Part shown: in pieces, positions 62,766 to 64,000 of the stretch | How the letters are laid out: the number at the start of each line of letters is the position of its first letter | Numbering within the stretch: the stretch's first letter is position 1 | Origin: Luscinia megarhynchos | Taxonomy: Eukaryota; Chordata; Aves; Passeriformes; Turdidae | Assembly (NCBI GenBank): GCA_034336665.1 | Contig: CM067591.1 | Location: 3,119,884-3,183,883, forward strand | Direction of reading: 5' to 3' | Length of the DNA stretch: 64,000 nt | The notes under the pieces: model-generated | What the model saw: only the letters and a program-made list of their open reading frames with translations | Databases searched by the model: none | Told to the model about the DNA's origin: nothing | Translations under genes and position numbers: made by a program

Positions 62766-63795
62766 GGACCTGGCGGGCTCGGGGGTCTCCTGAGGGGTCG
62801 GGGTCGGTTTTGGGGACCTGCCATGAGGGAATTGGGGGCTGGGACCTGTCAGGGTCTGGGGTCCGTGAGGGTCTGGGGGTCCGTGAGGGGTCTGGGGTCT
62901 GTGAGGGTTTGGGGTCTGTGAGGGTCTGGGGTCTGTGAGGGGTCAGTTTTGGGGTCCAGGACCTGCCGGGGGGAGCCATGAGGGTCTGGGGGTCTGCAGA
63001 AATTGGGGCTGGGGGTCTGTGAGGGTCAGTTTGGGGTGTATGAGGGTCTGCAGTGGGGGTCAGTCTCGAGGGTCAGTTCGGGGTCTCTGAGGGTCAGTGA
63101 GGGTCAGTGAGGTCAGTTTGGGGTCAGTTCGGGTCAGTTCGGGGTTCAGTGAGGTCAGTTTGGGTGTGAGGGTCAGTTGGGGTCAGTTCGGGTCAGTTTG
63201 GGGTCAGTTCGGGGTCAGTTCGGGGTCTCTGAGGGGTCAGTTCAGGTCAGTTCGGGTCAGTTCGGGGTCTCTGAGGGTCAGCTTTGGGGTCAAGTCCGGG
63301 TCAGTTCGGGTCAGTTCGGGGTCTCTGAGGGGTCAGTTCAGGGCTGTCTGGGGTCAAGTTCGGGGGTCAGTTCGGGGGTCTCTGAGGGTCAGTTTGGGGT
63401 CTCTGAGGGTCAGTTCAGCCGGCTCAGGTCAGTTCGGGGTCAGTAGGAGGTCAGTCCGGGGTCAGTTCAGGGCCAGTTTAGGGTCAGTTCAGGGTCAGCT
63501 CTGGGGTCCAGTTCGGGGTCAGTTCGGGGTCCCTGAGGGTCAGTTCAGGGTCAGTTCGGGTCAGTGAGGTCAGTCCGGGGTCAGTTCGGGGTCAGTTCGG
63601 GGTCAGTTCGGGGTCAGTTCGGGGTCAGTTCGGGGTCCCTGAGGGTCAGTTCGGGGTCAGTTCGGTCAGTGAGGTCAGTCCGGGGTCAGTTCGTCAGTTT
63701 GGGGTCAGTCCCTGGGGTCAGTTCGGAGTCCAGTGAGGTCAGTCCGCCGGGGGTCAGTCCGGGGTCAGTCCGGGGTCAGCTCGCGGTCCCGCCCC
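62766..63795. repeat. minisatellite GGTCAGTTCGGGGTCAGTTC (GTSF1 intron)
   Basis: Eight- to ten-base GGGTCAGTTC units with GTCTCTGAGG variants from 63060. GAGGGTCTGGGGTCTGT units lie at 62830-62945. Confidence 0.93.
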
Positions 63796-63815
63796 CTGAC
63801 GCCGCCCCTCCCCAG

Positions 63816-63942
63816 AACAACCCGCAGGTGTCGCGCACCTTGGCCACGTGTCCCTTCAACGCGCGGCACCGCGTCCCGCGCGCGCACCTGCGCAGCCACG
63901 TCAGCGCCTGCCCCGACAAGCTGCCCCTGGAGCTGCCGCCAG
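63816..63942 (+). CDS. GTSF1: GTSF1 second coding exon (CHHC zinc finger 2)
   Basis: 42 codons plus one base, NNPQVSRTLATCPFNARHRV to KLPLELPP. The second finger TCPFNARHRVPRAHLRSHVS plus AC again has C-x5-H-x9-H-x3-C spacing. Acceptor CCCCTCCCCAG, donor GTACGCGC (GT at 63943). The exon is clean, with no frame break. The rest of the gene lies beyond the right edge. Confidence 0.94.
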
Positions 63943-64000
63943 GTACGCGCCGGCCCCAGGTGTGCCCCCCAGGTGTGTCCCCACCGGGTGTGTGTCCAGG

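Noticed and set aside
62055..63942. Considered GTSF1L or another CHHC-finger paralogue
   Set aside because: Synteny with NCKAP1L and a spliced finger-per-exon structure fit GTSF1 better, though only the N-terminal part is visible.

Overview
The window looks like GC-rich vertebrate, almost certainly avian, DNA of the kind found on very small bird microchromosomes. Four multi-exon or transcription-factor genes have clear vertebrate homologues, and the gene order matches the human 12q13 neighbourhood (GTSF1, NCKAP1L, then NEUROD4). Introns are short, and most intronic and intergenic DNA is minisatellite or microsatellite. I saw no recognisable transposable element, RNA gene, bacterial gene or CRISPR array. 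Two 100-N blocks (11869-11968 and 36791-36890) are scaffold gaps of unknown true size.

Layout. NEUROD4, a neural bHLH factor, lies on the minus strand at about 2179-3151, flanked by minisatellites, with two islands of homeodomain, POU and E-box motifs upstream (about 5520-5830 and 6783-6990). From 7.3 to 24.6 kb there is almost nothing but tandem repeats, including a 3.4 kb GGAATCACA-type array and a peculiar 2.3 kb tract in which nearly every T is followed by C. A complete single-exon TWIST-family gene lies at 25131-25607 (+). It is best read as TWIST3, a paralogue that mammals lack. From 26 to 37.5 kb there is unique sequence mixed with minisatellites and one possible orphan exon.

From 57822 down to 37541 (minus strand) lie eighteen recognisable or probable coding exons of NCKAP1L (HEM1), the blood-cell subunit of the WAVE actin-regulatory complex. 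They cover roughly the N-terminal half of the protein; the second half is not visible. GTSF1, a CHHC zinc-finger factor of the piRNA pathway, is divergent to NCKAP1L, with two coding exons at 62055-62147 and 63816-63942 (+) and a pair of RFX-type X-boxes upstream (61295-61369).

The most unusual signal is that several minisatellites are built from exon edges. In NCKAP1L the end of exon 7 plus its splice donor is copied about eleven times in the following intron. The end of exon 9 plus its donor is copied three to four times, and the start of exon 9 plus its acceptor is copied dozens of times. Similar but weaker cases occur at exons 16 and 17 and at the end of the NEUROD4 reading frame. The introns therefore carry long arrays of decoy splice sites.

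Many real exons contain single-base frame breaks that look more like consensus errors in a GC-rich assembly than like gene decay, because homology continues in the next frame. The long open frames across the repeats arise because the repeat units lack stop codons, and I do not treat them as genes.
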